Source: an uncultured Collinsella sp.
GTDB taxonomy: Bacteria; Actinomycetota; Coriobacteriia; Coriobacteriales; Coriobacteriaceae
Length of the DNA: 7,296 bases
NCBI GenBank assembly: GCA_902478365.1
Contig: CABSKX010000080.1
Span: 1 to 7,296, forward strand
Reading direction: 5' to 3'
Made by a program: the position numbers and the translations under genes. Below are positions 1-5,941 of this stretch, piece after piece (within the stretch, counting starts at the first letter, position 1; the number at the start of each line of letters is the position of its first letter). The notes under the pieces are model-generated. The model was not told the DNA's origin and ran no database searches. It was given only the letters and a program-made list of their open reading frames with translations.

Positions 1-24
1 GCGCAGGAGGAGGGATTCGAACCC
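1..24 (-). pseudogene. tRNA 3'-end fragment (possibly tRNA-Ser), truncated
   Basis: Read on the minus strand, this stretch gives a T-arm core (GGGTTCGAATCCC) followed by CTCCTGC, then G and C at the window edge. That fits the 3' half of an acceptor stem, a G73 discriminator and the start of an encoded CCA cut off by the window. G73 would suit tRNA-Ser, but this is inference. The body of a tRNA should lie at about 25-90. Instead there is a low-complexity C/T stretch and then the inverted repeat starting at 35, with no anticodon arm and no matching 5' acceptor strand (CTCCTGC on the plus strand). It is therefore a broken tRNA or a copied tRNA 3' end such as an attachment-site remnant. The missing part was also not found just right of the cassette (1305-1400). 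Confidence 0.45.
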
Positions 25-34
25 GCCCCTCCCT

Positions 35-114
35 CAAAACATGTACGTCACCCTCCAAAACCGACATTTTTCGACATCTTTGAAGGCTGATGTACATGTT
101 TGGATTGAGCTCAC
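35..114 (+). repeat. left 80-bp inverted repeat, internally palindromic
   Basis: Its reverse complement matches 1225-1304 at 77 of 80 positions by eye. Inside the copy, the outer arm (AAACATGTACGTCA, then CCCTCCAAAA) pairs with the inner arm (TTTGAAGG, then CTGATGTACATGTTT) with a few mismatches, so the single strand can fold into a hairpin of about 24 bp. The loop holds a direct repeat, CGACAT at 62-67 and 72-77, separated by TTTT. It lies just past the stop codon of the nuclease gene and may also act as a transcript 3' hairpin, but no clean U-tract follows it on the minus strand. Confidence 0.85.
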
Positions 115-124
115 GGGAGTGGCA

Positions 125-1132
125 CTATTCGGAAGGCGCCTCCTCGTCTCGCATGCCTTTCCAGTTACGGATAAGTGCCTTGCGTAGTTCGTTTTGCTTT
201 CGCTGGTACCCGGTGTCGGTACAGCGAGGCATGCCGAGTGCTTCGCGAATGTTGTTCATGGCGCGGTGAAAGGCGAGCTGGCTACCGAACTGAGCCGAAG
301 TGAGCGTAACGATTCGATATCCCATTTGGGAGAGAACGGCCTCTCGCTCCGCATCTGCCCCCTTGCGCTCGAACTCATCGTGAAAGCCGCCCTTATATTC
401 GATACCGAGCTCCCTGCGCTTGTAGGTAACGAGCGCATCGATTTTGAGTGTTCGAGCTTTGGCGCAATGCCAGAGACGTTGAGGGATCTCGAGCGGTTTG
501 TTGAGTTCGATACCTCGGATGCCAACCCCGCCTTCGCTTGTTGGGAGCGAGAGGGCGATTGCCGAAGCGGTCTCCATAGGCGAGGCCGAGTGATCGTAGA
601 TGTGCCTGAGCGCGAGCCGTGCACGTGTGGCACCGGGTTTGCCGGGGTGCCGATCGAGCAGTTCGGTTATTTCATCCTTGGAGGTGGTGGCTGGTTGCTC
701 GGTATAATGGTCGGCGGGATTGAGCCTCATGCGATAATCGCCGCAAACTTCATAGCCATATTCGAGATATTCGATCCTATCCATCCACTCGGCAGCGAGC
801 ACGAAGGTGAAGGCTTCGTCGGTGATGAAGATTCCGGGCGTCAACTCGTCAATATGCTCGTAGGGAAGATTTTGTCCAAGAATGTGGCAAATGACGCCTT
901 TGGTGCGAATTCGCTCGAATTCGAATACAACCGAGATATCGATAGTTTTGAGCATATCGGACGGAATGCCGCAGTCGGTAAGGGCCTGTCGTATGCGCGC
1001 AACGCGTTGCTGGGTGGAGATGCCTCGTACGCCTATCTGGTAGTCGTGCCGCGCAAGAGACTGAACCAAATTCTGGGGCGCATGATGGACAAGCCATGCG
1101 GTTTTATGCGAAATGAGAACAGGAGTATCCAT
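125..1132 (-). CDS. DUF559/AbiEi-like protein with PD-(D/E)XK nuclease domain
   Basis: A 335-aa soluble protein. The C-terminal part has the core of a Vsr/DUF559-type restriction-endonuclease fold: D232 in KIDALV, then E245-Y-K247 in GIEYKGGFH with H251, followed by D260/R263 and GYRIVTLT at 271-278. This gives a D...ExK arrangement consistent with a metal-dependent nuclease. The middle (about 164-211) has PGATRARLALRHIYDHSASP and a following MET...LP...GGVGI stretch, which is typical of AbiEi-like/DUF559 proteins common in actinobacteria. The N-terminus starts LISHKTAWLVHH, also seen in that group; I cannot identify a clear helix-turn-helix. The ATG at 1132 is preceded by an AGAGG-type ribosome site about 6 nt away. 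It stands alone between two inverted repeats, and its base composition is more A+T-rich than that of its neighbours. The substrate is unknown; a defence, toxin-like or repeat-processing nuclease are all possible. The nuclease fold is read from motifs, not tested. Confidence 0.85.
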   Translation of the reverse strand: MDTPVLISHKTAWLVHHAPQNLVQSLARHDYQIGVRGISTQQRVARIRQALTDCGIPSDMLKTIDISVVFEFERIRTKGVICHILGQNLPYEHIDELTPGIFITDEAFTFVLAAEWMDRIEYLEYGYEVCGDYRMRLNPADHYTEQPATTSKDEITELLDRHPGKPGATRARLALRHIYDHSASPMETASAIALSLPTSEGGVGIRGIELNKPLEIPQRLWHCAKARTLKIDALVTYKRRELGIEYKGGFHDEFERKGADAEREAVLSQMGYRIVTLTSAQFGSQLAFHRAMNNIREALGMPRCTDTGYQRKQNELRKALIRNWKGMRDEEAPSE

Positions 1133-1187
1133 TGAGGGCCTCTCGCTCTGAGCCGGTATCCAACTCTTATGTCCGTTGAAGTGGGGG

Positions 1188-1193
1188 AATATA
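1188..1193 (-). promoter_or_regulatory. candidate -10 box of the nuclease gene
   Basis: On the minus strand the hexamer is TATATT, a good -10 match, 56-61 bp upstream of the ATG. No good -35 is present; the region where it would sit (about 17-18 bp upstream) is occupied by the palindrome at 1200-1217. Weak or activator-dependent initiation would fit. Confidence 0.4.
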
Positions 1194-1199
1194 CCGGAT

Positions 1200-1217
1200 G
1201 TGAGTAAATTAACTCAC
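1200..1217. promoter_or_regulatory. 18-bp palindrome, probable operator upstream of the nuclease gene
   Basis: The sequence GTGAGTAAATTAACTCAC has 6-bp perfect arms (GTGAGT/ACTCAC) around a near-symmetric AAATTA centre. It begins 6 bp upstream of the candidate -10 box, across the spacer and -35 zone, the usual place for a repressor to block polymerase. The arrangement suggests that the cassette gene is regulated, possibly by its own product or a host dimeric regulator. The role is inferred from symmetry and position. Confidence 0.5.
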
Positions 1218-1224
1218 TCATGCT

Positions 1225-1304
1225 GTGAGCTCAATCCAAACATGTACGTCAGCCTCCAAAGATGTCGAAAAATGTCGTTTTTGGAGGGTGACGTACATGT
1301 TTTG
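1225..1304 (-). repeat. right 80-bp inverted repeat, internally palindromic
   Basis: This is the inverted partner of 35-114. The shared core runs from GTGAGCTCAATCC through the hairpin arms to TGACGTACATGTTTTG, and the match stops sharply at both outer and inner edges. The three differences are two near the inner arm (ACGTCAGCCTCC here against ACATCAGCCTTC) and one next to the loop. Compared with the left copy, the two arms of this copy match each other better. It lies upstream of both divergent neighbours: the nuclease gene to the left and the TRIC-type channel gene to the right. Confidence 0.85.
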
Positions 1305-1436
1305 GATCCCTGGCATTCCAGCAACGCCACGCCCGCATCCGCTGCTAACCGTTTACCGAGCAATGGGGTCGCAATCGGCGCCGAACATGTACTATGTACG
1401 GGCATTGTTCAAACCCGTAACTCAAAGGACCCCATC
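1305..1436 (+). other. leader between cassette and TRIC-type gene
   Basis: A 132-bp non-coding stretch upstream of the TTG start at 1437. It contains a third copy of the ACATGTAC motif (1385-1392), which also forms the hairpin-arm tips of the flanking repeats. A weak -10-like TACTAT lies at 1390-1395, but no -35 is found at a normal distance. I see no other structure and no coding sequence here. Confidence 0.4.
1424..1429 (+). promoter_or_regulatory. ribosome binding site deciding the TTG start
   Basis: AAAGGA lies 7 nt upstream of TTG 1437. Nothing comparable precedes ATG 1485, so the non-ATG start is preferred. Confidence 0.55.
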
Positions 1437-2126
1437 TTGCCCGTCGTCGCCGCTATAACCGTTACCTCACATGCCTCGGATGCCATGGTCGCTATCCCCT
1501 TTTGGCTCGAGATGTTCGCCGTTGTCGCTGCATCGATCTCGGGTGTGCTGGTTGCGCGCGAACACAAGCTCGACCTGGTGGGCGCGGTCGCGCTCGCGGT
1601 GGTCTGCGGTCTGGGCGGCGGTCTTTTGCGCGATATGACACTCCAGGTCGGCAACGTCTACATCCTCAACCAGCCGATGGCACTCCCGCTTTCTATTGCC
1701 ACGGCGGCCATCATCTACATCTTCCCGGCAATCGTCGATAAACCCGAGAAACTCATCCCATTGCTCGACATCATCTCGGTCGGCATCTACGCCGCCACTG
1801 GGGCGGACAAAGCACTGGTTTATGGCTTTGCGCCGGCCGTATGCATCATGATGGGCTTCTTCACCGCGGTGGGTGGCGGCATGTTGCGCGACGGCTTTAT
1901 GGGCGTGGTTCCGGGCATTTTCCAACGTACTAACTTTTATGCCATCGCAGCCATCGCCGGATCGACAAGCTATGTGTGTCTCGTTATGAGCGGCATCATG
2001 AGCAATGTCGCCGCGCTGGTCGTATGCGTCGCGGTGACCATGGGTCTGCGCTGGCTCTCGCTGCGCTTTGATATCAAAAGCCCCACCGAGGAAGACATCG
2101 CACGTTTTTTGCATCGCAAAAAGTAG
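1437..2126 (+). CDS. TRIC/UPF0126-family membrane channel protein
   Basis: A 229-aa integral membrane protein of the trimeric intracellular cation channel (YadS/UPF0126) family, thought to be a monovalent cation channel in the cytoplasmic membrane. The two-repeat build is visible: each half ends in a GGGxLRD motif, GGGLLRDM at about 60-67 and GGGMLRDG at about 146-153, among roughly seven hydrophobic helices. The charged C-terminus ends RFLHRKK. The start chosen is TTG at 1437, because AAAGGA (1424-1429) sits 7 nt before it; the next candidate, ATG at 1485, lacks a ribosome site but begins nearer the first helix. Longer readings into the inverted repeat have no support. Length suits the family (about 200-230 aa). 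Family assignment is firm; the start is less so. Confidence 0.85.
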   Translation: MPVVAAITVTSHASDAMVAIPFWLEMFAVVAASISGVLVAREHKLDLVGAVALAVVCGLGGGLLRDMTLQVGNVYILNQPMALPLSIATAAIIYIFPAIVDKPEKLIPLLDIISVGIYAATGADKALVYGFAPAVCIMMGFFTAVGGGMLRDGFMGVVPGIFQRTNFYAIAAIAGSTSYVCLVMSGIMSNVAALVVCVAVTMGLRWLSLRFDIKSPTEEDIARFLHRKK

Positions 2127-2129
2127 GTG

Positions 2130-2182
2130 GCGCGGGCTCGTCCCCGAAATGCAACCGAGAGGTTCTTTTAGAGCGCCCGCGC
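2130..2182 (+). other. nested inverted repeat after the TRIC-type gene; possible weak terminator
   Basis: GCGCGGGC (2130-2137) pairs with GCCCGCGC (2175-2182). Inside lies a small hairpin, AACC-GAGA-GGTT (2153-2164), followed by CTTTT. The structure begins 3 nt after the TAG stop. The inner stem is short for an intrinsic terminator, so partial termination or an mRNA 3' fold between the two membrane genes is as far as the sequence goes. Confidence 0.35.
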
Positions 2183-2231
2183 GTTGGGTACCCTGTTAGA
2201 TACATGTCGAGTACCTAACGAAGGATTCACT

Positions 2232-3377
2232 ATGCCTTGCAACCTAGAACCGTCGTCCCGGCGCCGTAAAGCGCAGGCCCGCATTGCCCTCCTATTCGCA
2301 CTGATTGCGCTTGCGCTGACCGCGCTTCCCACGACGTCGTTCGCCGGTACAGACACCGCGGGCAACGTGCTCGCAACCGAAGTTGACTCAAATCCGTCTG
2401 GCGTCGAAGGCGACCTGTACTGGGCCGGCCAAAGCCTTAACCTAGACGACGCTTCCATCGGCCGCGATATTATCGCCGCGGGCGATACCCTCTCGATTCG
2501 CGACTGCACCGCAGGCGGCGCCGTTCGCCTGGCGGCGCGCACCATCGATATCTCCAAAACCGCAATCGATGGCAGCGTGACGGTAGCCGGTCAGCATGTC
2601 GTGCTCAACACCGGTAGCGCCGCCAACTGTTTTTACGCGATGGGCGAGACGGTTGCCCTGCGCGGCTCTGCCAAGTCGGCAGCACTCGCGGGCAGTACGG
2701 TAACCATCGACGGCATCGTCGACGGCGATGTCGAGGTCTGGGCCGACAAACTCATCCTGGGCAAAAACGCTCACATCACCGGCACGGTGAACGCCCATGT
2801 TTCCGAGGACCCCGAGCGCGCCGCAGGAGCCGAGGTCGGCGCGCTCAAGATCGACCGCACCGAGAACGAAGATACTTCCACCATTAACGATGTCATCGGC
2901 GGCATCGTCGCCGCGGCGCTCTCGACCTGCTTTGTCGCTCTGCTGCTCGAGCTCGTCTTTCCGCGTGCGACCGCCAGTGCCGCCGGTATGCTCCACCAGC
3001 GCCCCACGCCCCTGTGGGTGAGCGGTCTTTTGGGCACGATCGCTATCGTCCCCGCCGTCCTACTGCTGATTATCTCTATCGCTGGCCTGTCGCTTGCCGG
3101 AACCCTCTTGTGCGGCGTTATCGGCATCGCGCTGGTCTCCACCGCCTTTGCGGGGTGCGCGATCGCCCGCATGGTCGGACACAACCAGAACCGTTACGCC
3201 ATGGCCGCCGTGGGCGGTATCGCCGCAGGTGCCCTCACGGGACTTCCCCTCATCGGCGACTTCGTCAGCGGCGTGGCCTTTGTCTTTATGCTCGGCTACG
3301 TTATCCAAATCATCTGGCGCAACGCCCGCCTCAAACCGCAGCAGGCCGCCAACACCCCGGGCCTTCCCTCCGCCTAG
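2232..3377 (+). CDS. secreted bactofilin-like beta-helix protein with membrane domain
   Basis: A 381-aa envelope protein. Residues 1-38 form a signal peptide: RRRK, a hydrophobic run LLFALIALALTAL, and a probable cleavage site after TSFA. Residues about 60-190 are short repeats in the style GDTLSI / GSVTVAG / GDVEVWADKLILG, typical of a polymer-forming (bactofilin-like) right-handed beta-helix. An acidic linker (about 190-218) leads to about four hydrophobic helices (220-360) and a basic tail. If the signal peptide works, the beta-helix faces outside and the C-terminus anchors it. ATG 2232 is chosen because GAAGGA (2220-2225) lies 6 nt upstream; an in-frame TTG at 2184 lacks a ribosome site. 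Substrate or partner is unknown. The neighbouring channel gene is separate (105-bp gap), possibly co-transcribed. Confidence 0.8.
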   Translation: MPCNLEPSSRRRKAQARIALLFALIALALTALPTTSFAGTDTAGNVLATEVDSNPSGVEGDLYWAGQSLNLDDASIGRDIIAAGDTLSIRDCTAGGAVRLAARTIDISKTAIDGSVTVAGQHVVLNTGSAANCFYAMGETVALRGSAKSAALAGSTVTIDGIVDGDVEVWADKLILGKNAHITGTVNAHVSEDPERAAGAEVGALKIDRTENEDTSTINDVIGGIVAAALSTCFVALLLELVFPRATASAAGMLHQRPTPLWVSGLLGTIAIVPAVLLLIISIAGLSLAGTLLCGVIGIALVSTAFAGCAIARMVGHNQNRYAMAAVGGIAAGALTGLPLIGDFVSGVAFVFMLGYVIQIIWRNARLKPQQAANTPGLPSA

Positions 3378-3383
3378 CCGTCG

Positions 3384-3417
3384 ACCCCTGCAAAGGGGCA
3401 GGCACCTTTGCAGGGGT
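3384..3417. repeat. 13-bp-stem palindrome between convergent genes
   Basis: ACCCCTGCAAAGG (3384-3396) pairs perfectly with CCTTTGCAGGGGT (3405-3417), leaving an 8-nt loop, GGCAGGCA. It starts 7 bp after the stop of the beta-helix gene. No T-tract follows on either strand, so it is not a standard intrinsic terminator. It could protect the mRNA 3' end or be a dispersed REP-like palindrome. Confidence 0.6.
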
Positions 3418-3445
3418 GCAGACCGGCTCAATCCCTGTACACCAA

Positions 3446-3478
3446 AAAGGGCACCGACCATTGCGGTCGGCGCCCTTT
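3446..3478. terminator. bidirectional intrinsic terminator
   Basis: AAAGGGC and CCGACC (3446-3459) pair with GGTCGG and GCCCTTT (3465-3478), with one A/C mismatch and the loop ATTGC. TTTCTTGTT follows on the plus strand and a run of five T (complement of 3444-3448) on the minus strand. It lies 27 bp past the typA stop and serves both the plus-strand envelope gene and typA. Confidence 0.85.
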
Positions 3479-3505
3479 CTTGTTAATCGCTATAAAGCTC
3501 AGTGC

Positions 3506-5344
3506 TTATTTGTTGACCTGGCCGGCGCGGACGGCAGCCTTCTTGCGGTCGGTGGCGTTGAGCAGACGCTTGCGCAGGCGGATGTTCTTGGGAGTAATCT
3601 CGACCAGCTCGTCGTCGGCGATGTACTCCAGCGCCTCCTCGAGCGAGAAGGTGCGGGGCGGCACCAGCTGGACGGAGATATCGGAGGTCGAGGAACGCTG
3701 GTTGCCCAGGTTCTTGGTACGGGCGATGTTGACGACCATGTCGCCGGCCTTGCTGCGCTCGCCCACGATCATGCCCTCGTAGCACTCGGTGCCCGGCTCA
3801 ACAAACAGCTGGCCGCGCTCCTGCAGCGTACCCAGAGCGTAGGCAACGGCCTTCTCGGTGGTCATGGAGATCATGGCGCCGTTCTGACGGTTGCCGATCT
3901 CGCCGGCGTAGGGGCCATACTCCAGGAAGGTGTGGTAGAACACGCCCTCGCCGTGAGTGACGTTCATGATGCGGTTCTTAAGGCCCATGATGCCGCGGGT
4001 CGGGATCTTGAACTCAAGATGGGTCACGATGCCCGAGGTGTCCATGCTCGTCATGATGCCACCGGAGGTACCGAAGACCTCGACGACCTTGCCCGAGTAC
4101 TCGTCCGGGCACTCGACGACGGCCTGCTCGACAGGCTCCAGCTTGTTACCGTTCTCGTCCTTCTTAAACAGAACGCGGGGACGACCGACCTGGAACTCAA
4201 AGCCCTCGCGGCGCATGGACTCCATCAGGACGGACAGGTGCAGAATGCCGCGGCCAGAGACCTCGACGCCGCTCTTGTCCTCGAGCTCCTCGATCTTCAT
4301 GGTCACGTTGTTCTCGGCCTCGTTGAACAGGCGCTCCTTAAGCTGACGGGCGCCCACGATGTCGCCGTCACGGCCGACGAGCGGGGAGGTCGAAGCCTCA
4401 AAGACGATGGACAGGGTCGGCGGGTCGATCTCGATGGGCTCGAGCTCGACGGGGTTCTCGGGGTCGGTGTAGACATCGCCGATATCGGTGCGGTCAATAC
4501 CCACGACGGCGGCGATATCGCCGGCGCCGACTTCCTGGCACTCGGTGCGGCCCAGGTAGTCGAAGGTAAAGAGCTGCTTGACGGTAGCGGTGGCGCTGGA
4601 GCCGTCGTTCTTCACGACCAGAATCTGATCGCCCTGGTGAATGGCGCCGGAGTACACGCGACCGATACCGATGCGGCCAACGAAGTTGGAGTGGTCGATG
4701 GTCACGCACTGCATGGCCAGCGGGGCATTCTCGTCAACCTCGGGCGCGGGCATGTCGTCGATGATCATATCGAGCAGCGGATACATGTCCATGTTGCCGT
4801 CGTTGGGGTCAAGGCGGGCAAAGCCATTCATGGCGCTGGCATAGACCACGTGCTCCATGGCGAACTCAAGCTGGTCGTCGGTGGCGCCTAGGTCGGCCAT
4901 AAGGTCCAGGCAGTCGTTGTAGGCCTTCTCGGGGTTGGCACCTGGACGATCGATCTTGTTGATGACGATCATGATCTTGAGGCCGGTGTCGATAGCGTGA
5001 CGCAGCACGAAGCGGGTCTGGGGCATGGGACCCTCAAAGGCATCGACCAGCAGCAGGGCGCCGTCGGCCATACGCAGCACGCGCTCGACCTCGCCGCCAA
5101 AGTCGGCGTGGCCCGGGGTGTCGATGACGTTGATCTTGACGTCCTTGTACTCGATAGAGATGTTCTTGGCGAGAATCGTGATGCCGCGCTCGCGCTCCTG
5201 GTCGTTGGAATCCAGGACGCGGTCCTCGACCTGCTGGTTGGCACGGAAGGCGTCCGTGGCACGCAGGAGCTTGTCGACCATCGTCGTCTTGCCGTGGTCG
5301 ACGTGAGCGATGATGGCGATGTTCCTCAGATTGTCTACGCGCAT
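3506..5344 (-). CDS. typA: ribosome-associated GTPase TypA/BipA
   Basis: A 612-aa translational GTPase of the EF-G/LepA group that binds 70S ribosomes and helps 50S assembly and stress or cold adaptation in known bacteria. All G motifs are present: AHVDHGKT (13-20), RGITI (53-57), DTPGH (75-79), NKID (128-131) and the G5 SA (169-170). After the GTPase domain come the EF-Tu-like domain II (VGRIGIGRVYSG), the domain III segment with GRGILHLSVLMESMRREGFE, an EF-G domain V-like part with RGIMGLKNRIMN, and the BipA-specific C-terminal domain with TKNLGNQRSSTSD. Full length is typical. ATG 5344 has AGGGGA about 7 nt upstream. It is the last gene of the minus-strand block and is followed by a bidirectional terminator; 117 bp separate it from the gene upstream. 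Nothing in it appears degraded. Confidence 0.97.
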   Translation of the reverse strand: MRVDNLRNIAIIAHVDHGKTTMVDKLLRATDAFRANQQVEDRVLDSNDQERERGITILAKNISIEYKDVKINVIDTPGHADFGGEVERVLRMADGALLLVDAFEGPMPQTRFVLRHAIDTGLKIMIVINKIDRPGANPEKAYNDCLDLMADLGATDDQLEFAMEHVVYASAMNGFARLDPNDGNMDMYPLLDMIIDDMPAPEVDENAPLAMQCVTIDHSNFVGRIGIGRVYSGAIHQGDQILVVKNDGSSATATVKQLFTFDYLGRTECQEVGAGDIAAVVGIDRTDIGDVYTDPENPVELEPIEIDPPTLSIVFEASTSPLVGRDGDIVGARQLKERLFNEAENNVTMKIEELEDKSGVEVSGRGILHLSVLMESMRREGFEFQVGRPRVLFKKDENGNKLEPVEQAVVECPDEYSGKVVEVFGTSGGIMTSMDTSGIVTHLEFKIPTRGIMGLKNRIMNVTHGEGVFYHTFLEYGPYAGEIGNRQNGAMISMTTEKAVAYALGTLQERGQLFVEPGTECYEGMIVGERSKAGDMVVNIARTKNLGNQRSSTSDISVQLVPPRTFSLEEALEYIADDELVEITPKNIRLRKRLLNATDRKKAAVRAGQVNK

Positions 5345-5391
5345 GTAGTTCCCCTATCTTCTATCTATATACAACCGGCACGCGTATGCGG

Positions 5392-5419
5392 CCCGCCCAG
5401 CGATACAACGCTCAGCGGG
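5392..5419 (-). other. imperfect hairpin in the typA leader
   Basis: CCCGC...AGCG (5392-5402) pairs with CGCT...GCGGG (5409-5419) around a 2x2 mismatch, with loop ATACAA. It lies 48 bp upstream of the typA start and has no T-tract on the minus strand. It may be a leader fold; a clean -35/-10 pair for typA was not found in the 117-bp gap. Confidence 0.35.
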
Positions 5420-5461
5420 AATATTGAGCCTTTTACCGAAAACTCGTTTATTTTAGCGATT

Positions 5462-5911
5462 TTAGATGAGAGGGGTTTCCTCACCTGCAGGTTCAGGGTC
5501 GCTCCACATAAAACCATCGCCGGCGCCCATGCCCTCATACAGCACATATGCCGAAAAACCACTCTCGAGCGTGGTTTCGAAGAAGCTCACGAGCAGAGCA
5601 TCGTGATAGCCGCCGTCAATCTCGACGCAGCCGGTGTAGCCGATGGCATAGCGAGCGATACGGCCCAGGCCCTCGTCCTTAAGACCCATCTTGTGCTCGG
5701 AGATAAAGTTGGTGGCCGCCTCGAGGCACGCCTCTTCGCCATCCTCATCGAGCGCCGCCAGATAACGGTTGGAAGCGGCGTCCTCAATTGCCACGACCAC
5801 GCCAGGGTTTTCACCGGCGGCAAGGTCGTCCAAGAACGCTCCGATCAGATCGCACACCATGGCGTCGAGCTCGGCGGAGACGTTACCGGCGTCCTGCATA
5901 TCCTGTGCCAT
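5462..5911 (-). CDS. acidic hypothetical protein, 149 aa
   Basis: I do not recognise a characterised family. The 149-aa product is soluble, rich in Asp/Glu, and has mixed helix and strand character: a helical N-terminus (AELDAMVCDLIGAFLDDLA), a VVVAIEDAASNRYLAAL strand-like segment, and a GYTGCVEIDGGYHDALLVSFF region that looks like a small alpha/beta core. There are no membrane segments and no signal peptide. Codon use matches its neighbours. ATG 5911 is preceded by GGGAAGG with 7-nt spacing. It follows the small membrane-protein gene by 30 bp and is probably the third gene of the operon begun by the DUF151 gene. A role with TypA cannot be claimed from adjacency alone. Confidence 0.78.
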   Translation of the reverse strand: MAQDMQDAGNVSAELDAMVCDLIGAFLDDLAAGENPGVVVAIEDAASNRYLAALDEDGEEACLEAATNFISEHKMGLKDEGLGRIARYAIGYTGCVEIDGGYHDALLVSFFETTLESGFSAYVLYEGMGAGDGFMWSDPEPAGEETPLI

Positions 5912-5941
5912 CTTTAGACCTTCCCATCGAGTCTGGCGTCA

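Larger units (their letters stand above)
35..1304. mobile_element. putative 1.27-kb cassette: nuclease gene bounded by 80-bp inverted repeats
   Basis: The unit consists of two 80-bp inverted repeats (35-114 and 1225-1304) with one minus-strand gene (125-1132) filling nearly all the space between. The gene's stop lies 10 bp from the left repeat; its start lies 92 bp from the right repeat, leaving room for a promoter. The interior is visibly richer in A+T than the neighbouring genes, for example around 890-960. A 5-bp direct repeat, TCCCT, lies at 30-34 and 1307-1311 and could be a target duplication, though five bases may match by chance. No recognisable transposase or recombinase is present, so movement would depend on the nuclease itself or on a factor elsewhere. 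The mobile status is inferred from layout only. Confidence 0.5.

Noticed and set aside
194..1135. 313-aa plus-strand open frame opposite the nuclease gene
   Set aside because: It is the antisense of the DUF559-like gene, which has the nuclease motif and a ribosome site; the plus-strand protein shows no recognisable domain.
35..1304. CRISPR-like or tandem repeat array
   Set aside because: There are only two long copies in inverted orientation, with no regular spacers.
1176..1436. N-terminal extension of the TRIC-type protein to an ATG at 1176
   Set aside because: It would run through the operator and the inverted repeat, has no hydrophobic helix or family similarity, and the ribosome site supports 1437.
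1467..2114. 215-aa minus-strand open frame
   Set aside because: It is antisense to the TRIC-type gene; its composition (His/Asp/Arg-rich) is typical of a shadow frame.
3014..4891. 625-aa plus-strand open frame
   Set aside because: It covers the end of the beta-helix gene out of frame, the terminator, and the antisense of typA; long antisense frames are common in GC-rich genes.
5345..5461. Riboswitch or attenuator in the typA leader
   Set aside because: Only a short imperfect hairpin is present; no known aptamer core or alternative terminator stem was seen.
4997..5917. 306-aa plus-strand open frame
   Set aside because: It is antisense to typA and the 149-aa gene and has no domain.
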